In this document: in pieces, positions 28,324 to 39,567 of the stretch
How positions within the stretch are numbered: the first letter of the stretch is position 1
Layout of the letters: every line of letters begins with the position of its first letter
Origin: Prochlorococcus marinus str. GP2
GTDB taxonomy: Bacteria > Cyanobacteriota > Cyanobacteriia > PCC-6307 > Cyanobiaceae
Direction: 5' to 3'
DNA: 64,000 nucleotides
NCBI RefSeq assembly: GCF_000759885.1
Contig: NZ_JNAH01000003.1
Coordinates: forward strand, 1-64,000
The notes under the pieces: model-generated
Seen by the model: the letters and a program-made list of their open reading frames with translations, nothing else
Databases searched by the model: none
What the model was told of the DNA's origin: nothing
Program-made: the position numbers and the translations under genes

Positions 28324-30114
28324 TTGATCAAAAGTAATTCTAATAAAAAACTTATTTCACCAAGGAGACAACCTGTAGTCTTACTTATTTTTTCTTCTAT
28401 TTCGTTTTTTTTGATTTTATTAAGGTTGATTTTTTTACAACTATTAAATTATGAATCTTTTAAAATAATGTCTGATGAGAATAGGATTAGACTGATTGCT
28501 TCGCAACCAGTACGTGGAAGAATACTTGATAAAAATGGCTATGTTTTGGCAGATAGTAGAGTTAGATATTCTTTGATAATAAAACCTCAATCTATAAATC
28601 AAAGATATTGGGAAAAACAAAAATTACGCATCTCTAATTTGTTAGATATAGATAGTAATTCAATAGAAAAAAAATTTCTTAATGGTTTACAAAATCAAAA
28701 ACTCTCAGTCACTATTCTTGATGATTTAAATATCGAGCAATTAATAAGATTTAGGGAAAATGAAGATAATTTATTTAGTTTTGAAATAGCTACGAAATTA
28801 ATTAGAAATTATCCTTATAAATCTGTAGCTGCTCATGTGATTGGTTATACTCAGCCAATCAATGATTCAGAATATAAATTCTTATCTAAGAAAGGTTATA
28901 AATTTAATGACTTAATTGGAAGAACTGGAATTGAATATGTGTATGAAGACTTTATAAGGGGTGAATGGGGCGGAGAGATGATTGAAGTTAACTCTTTAGG
29001 TGAATTTCAAAAATCGTTAGGTATCAAACCGTCTAAACAAGGTAATGATATTGAATTGACAATTGATATAGACTTGCAACTAGTTGCAGAGGAAGTTTTA
29101 AAAGACAAAAAAGCGGGAGCGATAATAGTTATGGATCCAAGAGATGGTGCAATAAGAGCGATGGCAAGTAGCCCAACTTTTGATCTAAATTTTTTTTCAA
29201 AGGATTTTAAGCCTGAGAGGGAATATAATAATCTATTTAATTCTTCTGAGAAACCTTTATTTAATAGAGCACTAAATGCTTATGACCCAGGAAGTGTATG
29301 GAAAATTGTAACGGCTTTAGCTGGCTTGGAAAGTGGAAAATTTCCCATTGATACAATGCTTGAAACAAAATCATGTATTACTTATGGCAGCCAATGTTTT
29401 AGAGAACATAATGATTTAGGCTTTGGAGTAATAGGTTATGAAGATGCTTTAAGAGTTTCAAGTAATACATTCTTTTACCAAGTGGGATATGGAGTAGGTG
29501 TTGATGAAATTTATAAGGTTGCCAGAAAACTTGGTTTTAATTCTTTTTCTGGGATTGAAATTGCTGAGCAAGAAAATATAGGACTAGTAGCTAGCAGTCA
29601 ATGGGCTAAAGATGGTAGAGGATGGGGGGACCCTGGAAGAACCCCTTGGGTCCCAGAAGATATTGCAAGTATGTCGATTGGTCAATTTGTTGTTCAAGTG
29701 ACTCCTATTCAAATAGCAAGAGCATATGCTCTGATTGCAAATGGAGGTTATTTAGTGACTCCTCATTTAGTTAATAAAGATGGGGAATATCTTTCAGAAA
29801 AAAAACGAATTAAAAGTGATATTGATCCAAAACATATTCAGTTAATAAACAATGGTTTAAGGAAAGTAGTTGAATCTGGCACAGGTGTATCAATTAATTA
29901 TGGAGTTTCAAATTTACCTCCTGTTTCAGGTAAAACGGGAACTGCAGAAGATGGTGAAGGTGGTTTAGATCACGCTTGGTTCGTTTGTTTTACTCCCTCC
30001 GAAAAGAGTGAGTTACTTATAGTCGCCTTTGCACAAAATACACCTGGTGGGGGATCTGTGCATGCACTTCCTATGGCTAGAGAAATTTTGAAAGTTTGGA
30101 ATAAGAAAAAATGA
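28324..30114 (+). CDS. mrdA: Penicillin-binding protein 2 (peptidoglycan transpeptidase)
   Basis: Class B PBP for cell elongation. One N-terminal membrane anchor (about residues 18-42) precedes the PBP dimerisation domain with RGRILDKNGYVLADS. The transpeptidase domain has S324-V-W-K (nucleophile S324), S379-S-N and K537-T-G. The active-site tetrad SVWK has Trp where many relatives have Thr-Phe. A separate class B PBP, FtsI, would be the division enzyme; the PBP2 assignment rests on overall resemblance. The start is TTG at 28324. Confidence 0.9.
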   Translation: MIKSNSNKKLISPRRQPVVLLIFSSISFFLILLRLIFLQLLNYESFKIMSDENRIRLIASQPVRGRILDKNGYVLADSRVRYSLIIKPQSINQRYWEKQKLRISNLLDIDSNSIEKKFLNGLQNQKLSVTILDDLNIEQLIRFRENEDNLFSFEIATKLIRNYPYKSVAAHVIGYTQPINDSEYKFLSKKGYKFNDLIGRTGIEYVYEDFIRGEWGGEMIEVNSLGEFQKSLGIKPSKQGNDIELTIDIDLQLVAEEVLKDKKAGAIIVMDPRDGAIRAMASSPTFDLNFFSKDFKPEREYNNLFNSSEKPLFNRALNAYDPGSVWKIVTALAGLESGKFPIDTMLETKSCITYGSQCFREHNDLGFGVIGYEDALRVSSNTFFYQVGYGVGVDEIYKVARKLGFNSFSGIEIAEQENIGLVASSQWAKDGRGWGDPGRTPWVPEDIASMSIGQFVVQVTPIQIARAYALIANGGYLVTPHLVNKDGEYLSEKKRIKSDIDPKHIQLINNGLRKVVESGTGVSINYGVSNLPPVSGKTGTAEDGEGGLDHAWFVCFTPSEKSELLIVAFAQNTPGGGSVHALPMAREILKVWNKKK

Positions 30115-30136
30115 TATTTTATTATCTTTTAAAGTT

Positions 30137-30661
30137 CTATGTTTTTAATTTTTTCATTTGTAGAAGTCTTTGAATAATATCTTCAATAGTTTTGGTATCT
30201 ATCGGTTTGCTATATGAGGATAAAAGCTGCCTCCCCAATACCTGACTTCCTAAATGAACTAATTGAATACGTAATGAAGTAAGAAGTTCCAGTCCTATTC
30301 CACCAGAAAATGTTGCAATTGCGATAGGTTGTCCATTAAATAAATTCCTGAAGTCATCTCCCGAAATAGAGAGCCATGCTATGAAGTTTGAGAGAATTGG
30401 AGGTATGGATCCATTATATTCTGGAGCACAAATAACCCATTTTTCTATTGCGAAAAGCTTTTTTTTTAATTCCTTTATTTCACTTGGAATATTTTCTTTG
30501 CTATGAATTCGCGGATTAAATAGTGGAATATCAATAGTAGTAAGATCTAATATCTCAGAACTTATTTTAAGTTCATTACTTTTTTCAAGGAATTTCTGAG
30601 AAAGTTCTAGATTTTTCCCGCAACTAGCTGAAATAATTATTAGATCCTTTGATTCAGTCAT
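30137..30661 (-). CDS. NADPH-dependent FMN reductase-like flavoprotein
   Basis: Flavodoxin-like fold of the NADPH-dependent FMN/quinone reductase family. Motifs are ISASCGKNLELSQKFLE near the N terminus (phosphate-binding loop), the PEYNGSIPPILSNFIAWLS block that binds flavin (from about residue 80) and FSGGIGLEL near 118. It lies 17 bases downstream of flv1 and may be co-transcribed with flv3-flv1. A role as electron supplier to the flavodiiron pair is possible but only inferred from position. Confidence 0.82.
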   Translation of the reverse strand: MTESKDLIIISASCGKNLELSQKFLEKSNELKISSEILDLTTIDIPLFNPRIHSKENIPSEIKELKKKLFAIEKWVICAPEYNGSIPPILSNFIAWLSISGDDFRNLFNGQPIAIATFSGGIGLELLTSLRIQLVHLGSQVLGRQLLSSYSKPIDTKTIEDIIQRLLQMKKLKT

Positions 30662-30678
30662 AAATAAGATAAATAAAT

Positions 30679-32481
30679 TTAATAGTTAGCACCAGTTTTA
30701 CGGTGATGAACTGCTGTTAAACAATCGGACTTAAGTATATTACCGTGTTGTACTTCAGCATATATTACCCAATGATCCCCACATTCCATTCTTTCTTTTA
30801 CAGAGGCATCCAACCATGCTAAGGAGTTAGGAATTATTATCTGTTCATTAGGAGTAAATTCAATATTTAAGCCTTCGAATCTATTCTCACCTGGTGAAAA
30901 AGGTTTTGTGAATCTTTTCAAAGGTTCTTTAAAATCTTTTTCACTTAAGATATTTAAAGCAAATGAATCTCCTACTTGAAGTAGAGACTCTACAGATCTA
31001 TCCTTTGCTACAGCAATACTTAATCCTGGTGGAGAAAAACTTGCTTGACTAACCCAGGATGCAAGCATAGCTCCTCTGATATTATTCTCATCTTTTCCTT
31101 TAGAAGCAGTTAGAACACAAAGTGACCCAATTACTCTTCCAAGAGCTTGTAACTTTGGATCTGTTTTACTTGTGATCATTCCAGTATCTGATTTTCTAGG
31201 TTTTTTCTTAGCTCTCTTTATAATTTTTCTCCCAAAGTGGGTTCCTATTTCTTCTAGCTCTTTAATTTTTGGTTTATTTGGACTGAATTTAATTCTTATA
31301 GGTTCAAAACTAAAGTGAAAACCGCCGTCTTTTAATTTTGATTCAAGTAAATCTATCGCCTCGCCGCTCCAGCCGAAACTACCAAAAATCCCAACCGGTT
31401 TATCTCTATTGCCCTCTGATAATAATGTCCCTAATGCACTTACTATAGGCGTTGGGGCGTGCCCCCCAAGTGTGGGAGATCCTATTAAATATCCATCTGC
31501 ATTTTGGATAGATTTTATGAGTACATCATTTGATGTAAATTCACAATTAATACTTTCCACTTCAACTGAGGTTCTATTTATACCTTTGGCCAAAGCATCC
31601 CCTATGGAAGCTGTATTTCCATAAGCACTTGCATAAATAAGAGCGATTTTAGGATTATTTGTTGTGAGATTTTCACCCCATCGAATGTAGTCATTTAAAA
31701 AGCTTTTTAGGCTATATTCAATAGCTGGACCGTGCAATGGTGCAATGGTTTTAATGTCATAATCTGCAATTTTTTCAGTTATTGATACCACTTGATTAGA
31801 CATCGGTGCCATCAAACAATCATAAAAGTGTTTTCTATCAATTTCTGTGCTAATTCGATTTGTCTCAGACCAATATTCGGATGCAATATGAGCAGAGAAA
31901 ATTTTTTCACTTAAAAGTATTTCTTGATTACGTTCATAAATTATTAGTCCTCCAGGCCAACGTGCAGTTGGAATAGGAATTAATTCTAGTGAAATTTTTT
32001 CTAATTCTAAATTAAGTTCTTTCTTAATTATGTTGATTTTGGGTAATTGAACTTCAATAAATTCTTTTAAGTTAGGATTTCTTTGATTCCAAAGTTCACT
32101 AATAAGTTTGAAGCCAGGATTTGAGCAAGTTATAGTTAAGTTTTGAAATTGTTTATTTACTTCTTTTATGGTTTCTATTATTTGGGGGTTGATATGTCCA
32201 GAGATGACGTTAATTTTTTTTAATTTAAATTGATTAAAAAAGTTAGAAATTATTTCATTAAATGAATTTAAATATTGCTTTTCAGGTGGATGAATAATTA
32301 AAAGTTCGTCATTATTTCTTATTAAAAAAGTGTTAAATGAGGTTCCTTTCTCTAGATTAAATTCAAGTTCAAATCTTTCTTTATTATGATCGAGAAATCT
32401 AATGCAAGTAATATTTTCAGCAATTTCAAATTTTGAAAAGTTTTGATTTTCTTCAAATAAGCTTATATTAATCTCTGACAT
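30679..32481 (-). CDS. flv1: Flavodiiron protein Flv1 (non-canonical iron site)
   Basis: Partner of Flv3 in the cyanobacterial light-dependent oxygen photoreduction route, which drains electrons downstream of photosystem I. Three modules are seen: a beta-lactamase-like diiron domain (about 1-260), a flavodoxin domain with ALIYASAYGNTASIGDAL (about 278-420), and a C-terminal flavin reductase domain (about 450-600, ending AVHHRKTG). The iron-site motif HxExDH is replaced by H96-I-N-P-Q, and a further ligand histidine is replaced in the TARWPGG region. This loss of ligands is the Flv1 hallmark. Confidence 0.92.
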   Translation of the reverse strand: MSEINISLFEENQNFSKFEIAENITCIRFLDHNKERFELEFNLEKGTSFNTFLIRNNDELLIIHPPEKQYLNSFNEIISNFFNQFKLKKINVISGHINPQIIETIKEVNKQFQNLTITCSNPGFKLISELWNQRNPNLKEFIEVQLPKINIIKKELNLELEKISLELIPIPTARWPGGLIIYERNQEILLSEKIFSAHIASEYWSETNRISTEIDRKHFYDCLMAPMSNQVVSITEKIADYDIKTIAPLHGPAIEYSLKSFLNDYIRWGENLTTNNPKIALIYASAYGNTASIGDALAKGINRTSVEVESINCEFTSNDVLIKSIQNADGYLIGSPTLGGHAPTPIVSALGTLLSEGNRDKPVGIFGSFGWSGEAIDLLESKLKDGGFHFSFEPIRIKFSPNKPKIKELEEIGTHFGRKIIKRAKKKPRKSDTGMITSKTDPKLQALGRVIGSLCVLTASKGKDENNIRGAMLASWVSQASFSPPGLSIAVAKDRSVESLLQVGDSFALNILSEKDFKEPLKRFTKPFSPGENRFEGLNIEFTPNEQIIIPNSLAWLDASVKERMECGDHWVIYAEVQHGNILKSDCLTAVHHRKTGANY

Positions 32482-32497
32482 TTTGAAGACTTATTTA

Positions 32498-34273
32498 CTA
32501 ATAGTGATTAGCAACTTTTCTGTGATGAACTGCTGTCTTGCATGATAAGTCAGAGACATTACCATTTTCAACAATTCCGTAAATTATCCAATGGTCAGGA
32601 GTCTCCATCCTGGAACTAACTTTACAATCTAGAAATGCGAGTGAATCTGATAGGACTGGTCCTCCTTCTGCAATGTTGCTAATTACATCTACATCTGCAA
32701 ATCTATCAGCTCCAGGAGCAAATCTTTTTAAAAAATGTCTGAACATTTTTTGATAGTTATCTTCTCTCAAGATATTCACAACAAAACCTTCTCCAACTTG
32801 CATATATGATTCAATAGCTCTATCTTTTGCTACTGCAACAGTGATACCTGGTGGAGAAAAACTTGCCTGACTAACCCAACTTGCGACCATAGCACTTTGT
32901 CTAAATGTAGAACCTTCTCCTTGGCTAGCTGTAACTACATATAATCCTCCACTTAATCTTCCTAACGCTTTATCTAAATTAGAATCTAAGCTCTTCATTG
33001 AGGCAATATTTTTCTTTTTATTGATCAATTGGCCTAAGTCAGTTCCGGCTTCTTCGAATTGTTGATAGACAATAGGATCTGGAATATTTTTCACTCTTAA
33101 AGGAGAGAAAGCTTCTTTTTGGCCAAGTTCTCTTAGTTTATTCGCTAAGGAATCTATTGGTTCATCATTTCCACCAAATGCATCATAAACAGCCGTAAAT
33201 TGTTTAGCCTTTAATGCGGCAAACAATGTCCCAAGAGATTTTTTTAATTCATTATCTGAATCTACTGGCCATGTCGGTATGACTACTGCTTTTGATTCAG
33301 AAATTAAACTTGTTAATTCTTGCGGATCAGAGGATCTTAAATCTATTAATTGAACTTGTGCATCTGCTTTACTTATTCCATGTGATATAGCTTGACTTAG
33401 TCGGTCACAATAACCATAGTCGCTTATATAGCAGACTGATACAAAATCATTACCTTTGCTTTTATTGCTACTCCATTCTAGATATTTTCCTTTCCAATAA
33501 TTTACTTGATTATGCAGCAAAGGTCCGTGACCTACCGCTATTGTTTTTAATTCAGGTAACTTATCTATTCTTTTAATTGCTTGCAAAACGCTTCTAGCGT
33601 TTGGACCCATTAGGCAATCGTAATAAAAACGGAAATCATCATATATTTCTTTTTGATCGATGTCAAAAAATTCATCAGAACAATAATGGAGTCCAAATGC
33701 ATCGCAAGTATAGAGAACATGAGTGCTGTGGTCATATGAAAAAATTGTATCTGGCCAATGTAAATTTGGTGCGCTTATAAATTCAATATTATGTTCTAAA
33801 CCGCTATTAGGATTAGTTCCGAGATTTAAAAACTCTCCACTCTTAACCTCTAGACGCTTAAAGGGAATATGTATTTGGTCTTCAATAAATTTAAGTGCTA
33901 ATTTTGATCCTACTACTGTGATGTTTTGGTTTAATTCTAAAAGATTACCTATTAAGCCAGAATGATCAGGTTCTGTATGGCTTGTAATTAGATAATCCAC
34001 TTCTTGTGGATTTACATTTTTCAGTAATTCTTTAAACCATAATTCTTCAAACTTTGCGTGACTAGTATCAATAATTGCTAATTTTTTTCCTTTAATTATG
34101 AAACTATTGTATGTAGTTCCATTTCTTAATCCAAATTCAATATCAAATCTACTACGATCCCAATCCAAAGATCTTATGGCAAATGAATCATCAGCAAAAT
34201 TTTGAGATTGAACTGTCAACTTATTATTTATTTGTGCCACTTTAGAATTAGTTGTCTGGGCAGAGGCTATCAT
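32498..34273 (-). CDS. flv3: Flavodiiron protein Flv3 (canonical iron site)
   Basis: Same three-module build as the next gene: diiron lactamase-like domain, flavodoxin domain and NAD(P)H:flavin reductase-like domain. It keeps the canonical ligands H99-x-E101-x-D103-H104 in SHTEPDHSG, the LHWPDT block and the VGHGPLLH motif. With flv1 16 bases downstream, the pair matches the Flv1/Flv3 heterodimer that reduces oxygen to water under changing light. First gene of the minus-strand group; its start faces alaS. Confidence 0.94.
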   Translation of the reverse strand: MIASAQTTNSKVAQINNKLTVQSQNFADDSFAIRSLDWDRSRFDIEFGLRNGTTYNSFIIKGKKLAIIDTSHAKFEELWFKELLKNVNPQEVDYLITSHTEPDHSGLIGNLLELNQNITVVGSKLALKFIEDQIHIPFKRLEVKSGEFLNLGTNPNSGLEHNIEFISAPNLHWPDTIFSYDHSTHVLYTCDAFGLHYCSDEFFDIDQKEIYDDFRFYYDCLMGPNARSVLQAIKRIDKLPELKTIAVGHGPLLHNQVNYWKGKYLEWSSNKSKGNDFVSVCYISDYGYCDRLSQAISHGISKADAQVQLIDLRSSDPQELTSLISESKAVVIPTWPVDSDNELKKSLGTLFAALKAKQFTAVYDAFGGNDEPIDSLANKLRELGQKEAFSPLRVKNIPDPIVYQQFEEAGTDLGQLINKKKNIASMKSLDSNLDKALGRLSGGLYVVTASQGEGSTFRQSAMVASWVSQASFSPPGITVAVAKDRAIESYMQVGEGFVVNILREDNYQKMFRHFLKRFAPGADRFADVDVISNIAEGGPVLSDSLAFLDCKVSSRMETPDHWIIYGIVENGNVSDLSCKTAVHHRKVANHY

Positions 34274-34391
34274 AGGACAAATCGCTTTATAGAATAACTT
34301 TAGTTATGTAGAATATAAATCCGCGTGATTATTTTTGCGAAATAACCGAAATTACGCTTTTCTTTATTTTTATTCTTTTTATTCTGGATAA

Positions 34392-37052
34392 ATGACATCT
34401 CAACTAATTAAAAAAATATTTACTGGAGATGAAATAAGAAATGCTTTCTTAAAATTTTACAGTGAGAAATTACATAAAATCATTCCAAGTGCATCTTTAA
34501 TTCCAGATGATCCTACGGTTATGCTCACAATTGCGGGGATGCTACCTTTTAAACCAGTTTTTTTAGGTTTAAAAGAAAGACCATCAAAAAGGGCTACATC
34601 TAGCCAAAAGTGCATCAGAACAAACGATATAGAAAACGTTGGTGTTACAGCTAGACATCACACTTTTTTTGAAATGCTTGGAAATTTCTCTTTTGGAGAT
34701 TATTTTAAACGAGAGGCTATTCATTGGGCTTGGGAATTAGTAACTAATATTTATCAACTTTCTGCTGAAAATATAATTGTGAGTGTCTTTCATGAAGATG
34801 GAGAGTCTGCAAAAATTTGGAGAGATGAAATTGGTATTCATCCAGATAGGATAGTGAAACTTGGTGAGAAAGATAATTTTTGGTCTTCAGGAAAGACAGG
34901 TCCATGTGGACCTTGTTCAGAACTTTATTATGATTTTTATCCTGAAAAAGGCCTGCAGAATATCGATTTAGAAGACGGAGATCGTTTCATTGAATTTTAT
35001 AATCTTGTTTTTATGCAATATAATCGCGATCCTAATGGAAAATTGACAGATTTAAAATTTAAAAATATTGATACAGGACTGGGCCTTGAACGGATGGCTC
35101 AAATACTGCAAAAAAAGCAAAATAATTATGAGACAGATTTAATTTTTCCTATCATTCAAAAAACTTGTGAGATTTCAAATATTGATTATTTTTCTTCAAA
35201 TGATAAAAACAAAATTTCTTTAAAAATTATTGGAGATCATATAAGAGCTGTTATTCATTTAATTTCTGATGGAGTAGCAGCAAGTAATCTCGGCAGGGGT
35301 TATATATTAAGAAGGCTTATTAGAAGAATGGTCAGACATGGGAGATTATTAGGGATAACAAATGAATTTTTACCCAATATTGCTACTGTTGGGATCAATT
35401 TAATGAAAAAAAACTATCCTGATTTAAAAAATAATAATGATTTAATTTTGAATGAGATAAAAATTGAAGAAATAAGATTTAGGGAAACTCTTGAAAGAGG
35501 AGAGAAATTATTAGATGAGTTAATTTCTTCAGGGCAGAAATTAATTTCTGGTTTTAAAGCTTTTGAACTTTATGATACTTATGGATTTCCTTTAGAACTT
35601 ACTGTAGAAATTGCAGAAGAAAATAGTATCAGTGTAGATGTAAAGGGTTTTGAAGAAGAAATGAATGCACAAAAAGAGAGAGCTAAAGCTGCTTCAAGCA
35701 ATATTGATTTGACATTAGAGGGATCATTAGAACGAGAAATAGATCTTTTTAAAAAAACTGTTTTTAATGGTTACAATTCACTCCTTTCGGAAGCTGAAAT
35801 AAAGGGTATATTCTTGGATTCAACATTAGTTAAGAAAGCAACTAAGGGGCAGAAAGTTTTAATTGTTCTTGATCAGACAACTTTTTATGGAGAATCTGGC
35901 GGGCAAGTTGGTGATATTGGAACGATATTTTCAGAAGATGTAGAGGTTGTGGTTGATAATGTTATGCGAAAGAAAAATGTTTTCTTACATTACGGAACTA
36001 TCAAAAAAGGAATATTAACTATTGGACAAAAAGTTAAGACTAACGTTAACTCCTCTAATAGAGCTAAGGCTGCTGCAAACCATACAGCTACTCATTTATT
36101 ACAATCTGCGCTCAAATCAGTTGTTAACGAAGGTGTCGGACAAAAAGGTTCATTAGTTGCCTTTAATAAATTACGATTTGACTTTAATTCCTCTAATCCT
36201 ATTTCTAAAGATCAAATTTCTAAGATTGAGACTTTAGTTAACTCTTGGATTATGGAAAATCATGCCTTAGAAATAAAAAATATGTCTAAGAGTGAGGCTC
36301 TTGAAATGGGTGCAGTCGCCATGTTTGGAGAAAAATATGATGATGAAGTGCGCGTTGTTAATGTACCAGGAGTTTCAATGGAACTTTGTGGTGGCACACA
36401 TGTTAAAACTACATCCGAATTAGGTTCTTTCAAAATAATTAGTGAGGAAGGAATCTCAGCCGGAGTAAGAAGGATCGAAGCATTATCAGGTCAATCAGCA
36501 TTAGACTATTTCAGTGATAGAAATGCTTTAGTAAATCAACTAAGTGATTTGTTAAAAGCAAATCCTAATCAACTTTTTGAAAGGGTTAATAATTTGCAAG
36601 CAGAGCTTATTAATAAGAATAAAGAGATACAAAAAATGAAAGATGAAATTGCATATTTTAAATACTCTTCCATAAAATCATCCGCAGAAATAGTAAATTC
36701 TTTTTCAATTTTAGTAAATCAGATTGATGGCTTAGATGGGAATTCTTTGCAATCTACAGCACTTAATTTAATTTCTCATTTGGGAAATAAAGCAATAGTT
36801 ATTCTTGGGGGAATACCAAATCCAGAAAATAGAAAGTTGTTATTTGTGGTTTCTTTAGGTGATGATGCAGTAAAAAAAGGATTGCATGCAGGTAAATTAA
36901 TTAATGAGATTGCAAGAATTTGTTCGGGAGGTGGAGGAGGAAAGCCTAACTTTGCTCAAGCAGGTGCTAAAGATATTGATAAGTTAAGTGATGCTTTAGA
37001 TTATGCTAAAAATTATTTGCAAAAAACATTAGATAGTCATTCTGATAAATAA
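34392..37052 (+). CDS. alaS: Alanyl-tRNA synthetase
   Basis: Charges tRNA-Ala. The class II catalytic core is in the first 400 residues ([55 protein letters not shown]). The editing domain has the zinc/editing motif HTATHLL and CGGTHV, and the C-Ala domain closes with [16 protein letters not shown]. The length of 886 is standard. It converges with speA, overlapping it by 16 bases. Confidence 0.98.
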   Translation: MTSQLIKKIFTGDEIRNAFLKFYSEKLHKIIPSASLIPDDPTVMLTIAGMLPFKPVFLGLKERPSKRATSSQKCIRTNDIENVGVTARHHTFFEMLGNFSFGDYFKREAIHWAWELVTNIYQLSAENIIVSVFHEDGESAKIWRDEIGIHPDRIVKLGEKDNFWSSGKTGPCGPCSELYYDFYPEKGLQNIDLEDGDRFIEFYNLVFMQYNRDPNGKLTDLKFKNIDTGLGLERMAQILQKKQNNYETDLIFPIIQKTCEISNIDYFSSNDKNKISLKIIGDHIRAVIHLISDGVAASNLGRGYILRRLIRRMVRHGRLLGITNEFLPNIATVGINLMKKNYPDLKNNNDLILNEIKIEEIRFRETLERGEKLLDELISSGQKLISGFKAFELYDTYGFPLELTVEIAEENSISVDVKGFEEEMNAQKERAKAASSNIDLTLEGSLEREIDLFKKTVFNGYNSLLSEAEIKGIFLDSTLVKKATKGQKVLIVLDQTTFYGESGGQVGDIGTIFSEDVEVVVDNVMRKKNVFLHYGTIKKGILTIGQKVKTNVNSSNRAKAAANHTATHLLQSALKSVVNEGVGQKGSLVAFNKLRFDFNSSNPISKDQISKIETLVNSWIMENHALEIKNMSKSEALEMGAVAMFGEKYDDEVRVVNVPGVSMELCGGTHVKTTSELGSFKIISEEGISAGVRRIEALSGQSALDYFSDRNALVNQLSDLLKANPNQLFERVNNLQAELINKNKEIQKMKDEIAYFKYSSIKSSAEIVNSFSILVNQIDGLDGNSLQSTALNLISHLGNKAIVILGGIPNPENRKLLFVVSLGDDAVKKGLHAGKLINEIARICSGGGGGKPNFAQAGAKDIDKLSDALDYAKNYLQKTLDSHSDK

Positions 37053-38983
37053 CTACTTTTTCTGAGACTAATTTCGATTTGATCCATTAATTTCCTTGCT
37101 TCTTCAATAGTTAATTTTTTTTGATCAATTGCTGATTCAGTATTAATCCTTATAGATTCGACCAAAGAAGCTGAACTATAATCTAATAATTGTAAAATTT
37201 CAGATTTACTGTCCTCTTTAATAATATTTTTGACCTTATATGAATCATCTTGATTTATATCTATATGAACAACGTTTGTACTGCCAAATAAATTGTGCAA
37301 GTTTCCTAGTGCTTCTTGATAGGCTCCAGTCATAAAAATTCCAATTAGATAATCTTTATCTTCCTCTGGCTTATGTAAATTTAGTAATGATTTAATTTCT
37401 CCATTATCAATAAAATTATTTAGTTTCCCATCTGAATCACAAGTTAAATCTGCAAAGTTGCCTTTGCAGAACGGCTCCTCTAAGTGCCTATGTATTGGTA
37501 CTATTGGAAAAATCTGATTTATTGCCCAGCTATCGGGAATAGATTTAAAGATAGATAAATTTGCATAATAAGTCGATGCTAAAGTTTCTGTAATTTCAGA
37601 TAAATCAGGGTGATTGATTTCATCATTATTCAGGTTATTGGAAATTTCTTTTGCGCAAGCCCAAGTAAGTTCTTCGGCATAAGCTCTTTCTGCCAAACTT
37701 AAAAATCCTAATCTAAAAGCGACTAAGCAATCTTCTTTAAACTTTTTTGCATCATTCCATAGTTCAATAATTTGAGATAAATTTATTTTTTTATTTTTAA
37801 GTTTTTTTAATTCATAGAAAGTTTCAAGTAAATTTGAAATTATTAATTGTTGATTTTTTTTATCAAAAATTTGTAGTTTGGAACTGACATGGCTTGTTCC
37901 TAAGACATTAAAAATCAAAACTGAACAATGACTAATTATTGCTCTTCCGCTTTCTGAGATTATTGTTGGATGCTTGATATTATTTATTTCACATGAATCC
38001 TTAATAGTTGCAACTACATCGTTAGCATAATTTTGAAGAGAATAATTAGTAGAAGTGTTGGAGGAGGTTTTAGTTCCATCAAAATCTATTCCTAATCCTC
38101 CCCCAACGTCGATATATTGCATTGGGGCTCCTAGTTTACACAGTTCAACATATATTTGGCTCGCTTCTTGTAATGCGTCTTTGATCACAGCAATATCACT
38201 TATTTGACTGCCTATATGAAAATGGAGCAATTTCATTTCGTTGATAAGATCTGCTTCTTTTAGTTCTTTTATTGTCAACATAATTTCTGGGATTGATAAT
38301 CCAAATTTGGAATTATCTCCAATAGATTTACCCCACCTCCCACTACTTTTACTTGATAACTTTGCTCTAATTCCTATCAATGGAGTCGCGTTAAGTTCTT
38401 GAACTGCTTGAATAATTCTTTTTACTTCATCTCGTTGTTCAATAACTATTATTGGATTTTTGCCGAGTTTTCTGGCCAAAGTAGCAATCTCAATATATTT
38501 TTTATCTTTATATCCGTTGCATATTAATAATGAATTTTGGTTTTCAAGAAGTGCAAGGCCAATTAATAGTTCTGATTTACTTCCTACTTCTAAACCAAAA
38601 TTCCATTGGCTACCAAACTCTATTATCTTTTCTAGTACATTTTTCTGTTGATTACATTTGACAGGAAAAACGCCTTGATAAATGTTCTTATATTTATAGG
38701 TTTTTATTGCTTTTAAAAAAGAGTCATGTAAAGCATTTAAGCGATCTTTCAAAATATCATTAAATCTTATGATTAATGGAGGATTTATTTCTCTGCTCTT
38801 AAGTTCTTTGACAAGTTTAAAAAGATCTATCTTATTTTCAGATTTTATATCTTTAGTTACTGATATATTTCCTTTGGAATTTATAGAAAAATATTTATCT
38901 CCCCATTTGTCTATGTTATAAGTCGAAATACTATCTTCAATAGTCCAAATATTCTTTAATTTTTTCGGTTCAAAATTGGTCAA
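37037..38983 (-). CDS. speA: Biosynthetic arginine decarboxylase
   Basis: PLP enzyme making agmatine from arginine for polyamine synthesis. The PLP lysine is K109 in [10 protein letters not shown]. Also visible are the glycine-rich phosphate site in [23 protein letters not shown], and the C-terminal active-site block around [22 protein letters not shown]. Length 648 matches the large SpeA type. A monocistronic gene whose 3' end overlaps alaS. I see no agmatinase or ureohydrolase next to it. Confidence 0.96.
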   Translation of the reverse strand: MTNFEPKKLKNIWTIEDSISTYNIDKWGDKYFSINSKGNISVTKDIKSENKIDLFKLVKELKSREINPPLIIRFNDILKDRLNALHDSFLKAIKTYKYKNIYQGVFPVKCNQQKNVLEKIIEFGSQWNFGLEVGSKSELLIGLALLENQNSLLICNGYKDKKYIEIATLARKLGKNPIIVIEQRDEVKRIIQAVQELNATPLIGIRAKLSSKSSGRWGKSIGDNSKFGLSIPEIMLTIKELKEADLINEMKLLHFHIGSQISDIAVIKDALQEASQIYVELCKLGAPMQYIDVGGGLGIDFDGTKTSSNTSTNYSLQNYANDVVATIKDSCEINNIKHPTIISESGRAIISHCSVLIFNVLGTSHVSSKLQIFDKKNQQLIISNLLETFYELKKLKNKKINLSQIIELWNDAKKFKEDCLVAFRLGFLSLAERAYAEELTWACAKEISNNLNNDEINHPDLSEITETLASTYYANLSIFKSIPDSWAINQIFPIVPIHRHLEEPFCKGNFADLTCDSDGKLNNFIDNGEIKSLLNLHKPEEDKDYLIGIFMTGAYQEALGNLHNLFGSTNVVHIDINQDDSYKVKNIIKEDSKSEILQLLDYSSASLVESIRINTESAIDQKKLTIEEARKLMDQIEISLRKSSYLSE

Positions 38984-39105
38984 TTTATGTCTTAGTGATT
39001 AATAAATGTTTTTGAAAATAACTCAAATCAATATCTTTTATTTTAATGATTACTTGCCAAGTTACCACCTAAAAGTTGAATATACATAGAGTGATTACTA
39101 ACTAA

Positions 39106-39564
39106 ATGACCAAAGAGAGAACCTTTATTGCAATTAAACCAGATGGCGTTCAAAGAGGATATGTTTCTGAGATTATTGGCAGATTCGAAAAAAAAGGATT
39201 TAAATTGGTGGGATTAAAGCAATTAATTCCTTCAAAAGAACTTGCTCAAAATCATTATGGAGTACATAGAGAAAGACCCTTTTTTGGTGATTTAGTAGAC
39301 TTTATTTCAAGTGGCCCTGTTGTAGCAATGGTGTGGGAAGGCGAAGGAGTTATTTTGAGTGCTAGAAAACTAATAGGCGCAACAAAACCTTTGGAAGCAG
39401 AGCCTGGAACAATTAGAGGTGATTTAGCTATTGATATTGGGAGGAATATTATTCATGGGTCTGATGGAGAAGATACAGCAAAATTTGAAATTGATCTATG
39501 GTTCAACAAAGAGGAATTGTGTGAATGGGAAACTTCTGATTCGAAATGGCGATCTGAAAATTAA
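39106..39564 (+). CDS. ndk: Nucleoside diphosphate kinase
   Basis: Balances nucleoside triphosphate pools through a phosphohistidine. The active histidine is H117 in [15 protein letters not shown] near residue 11 and [11 protein letters not shown] support the assignment. Length 152 is standard. Convergent with thiO, three bases apart. Confidence 0.97.
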   Translation: MTKERTFIAIKPDGVQRGYVSEIIGRFEKKGFKLVGLKQLIPSKELAQNHYGVHRERPFFGDLVDFISSGPVVAMVWEGEGVILSARKLIGATKPLEAEPGTIRGDLAIDIGRNIIHGSDGEDTAKFEIDLWFNKEELCEWETSDSKWRSEN

Positions 39565-39567
39565 AAT

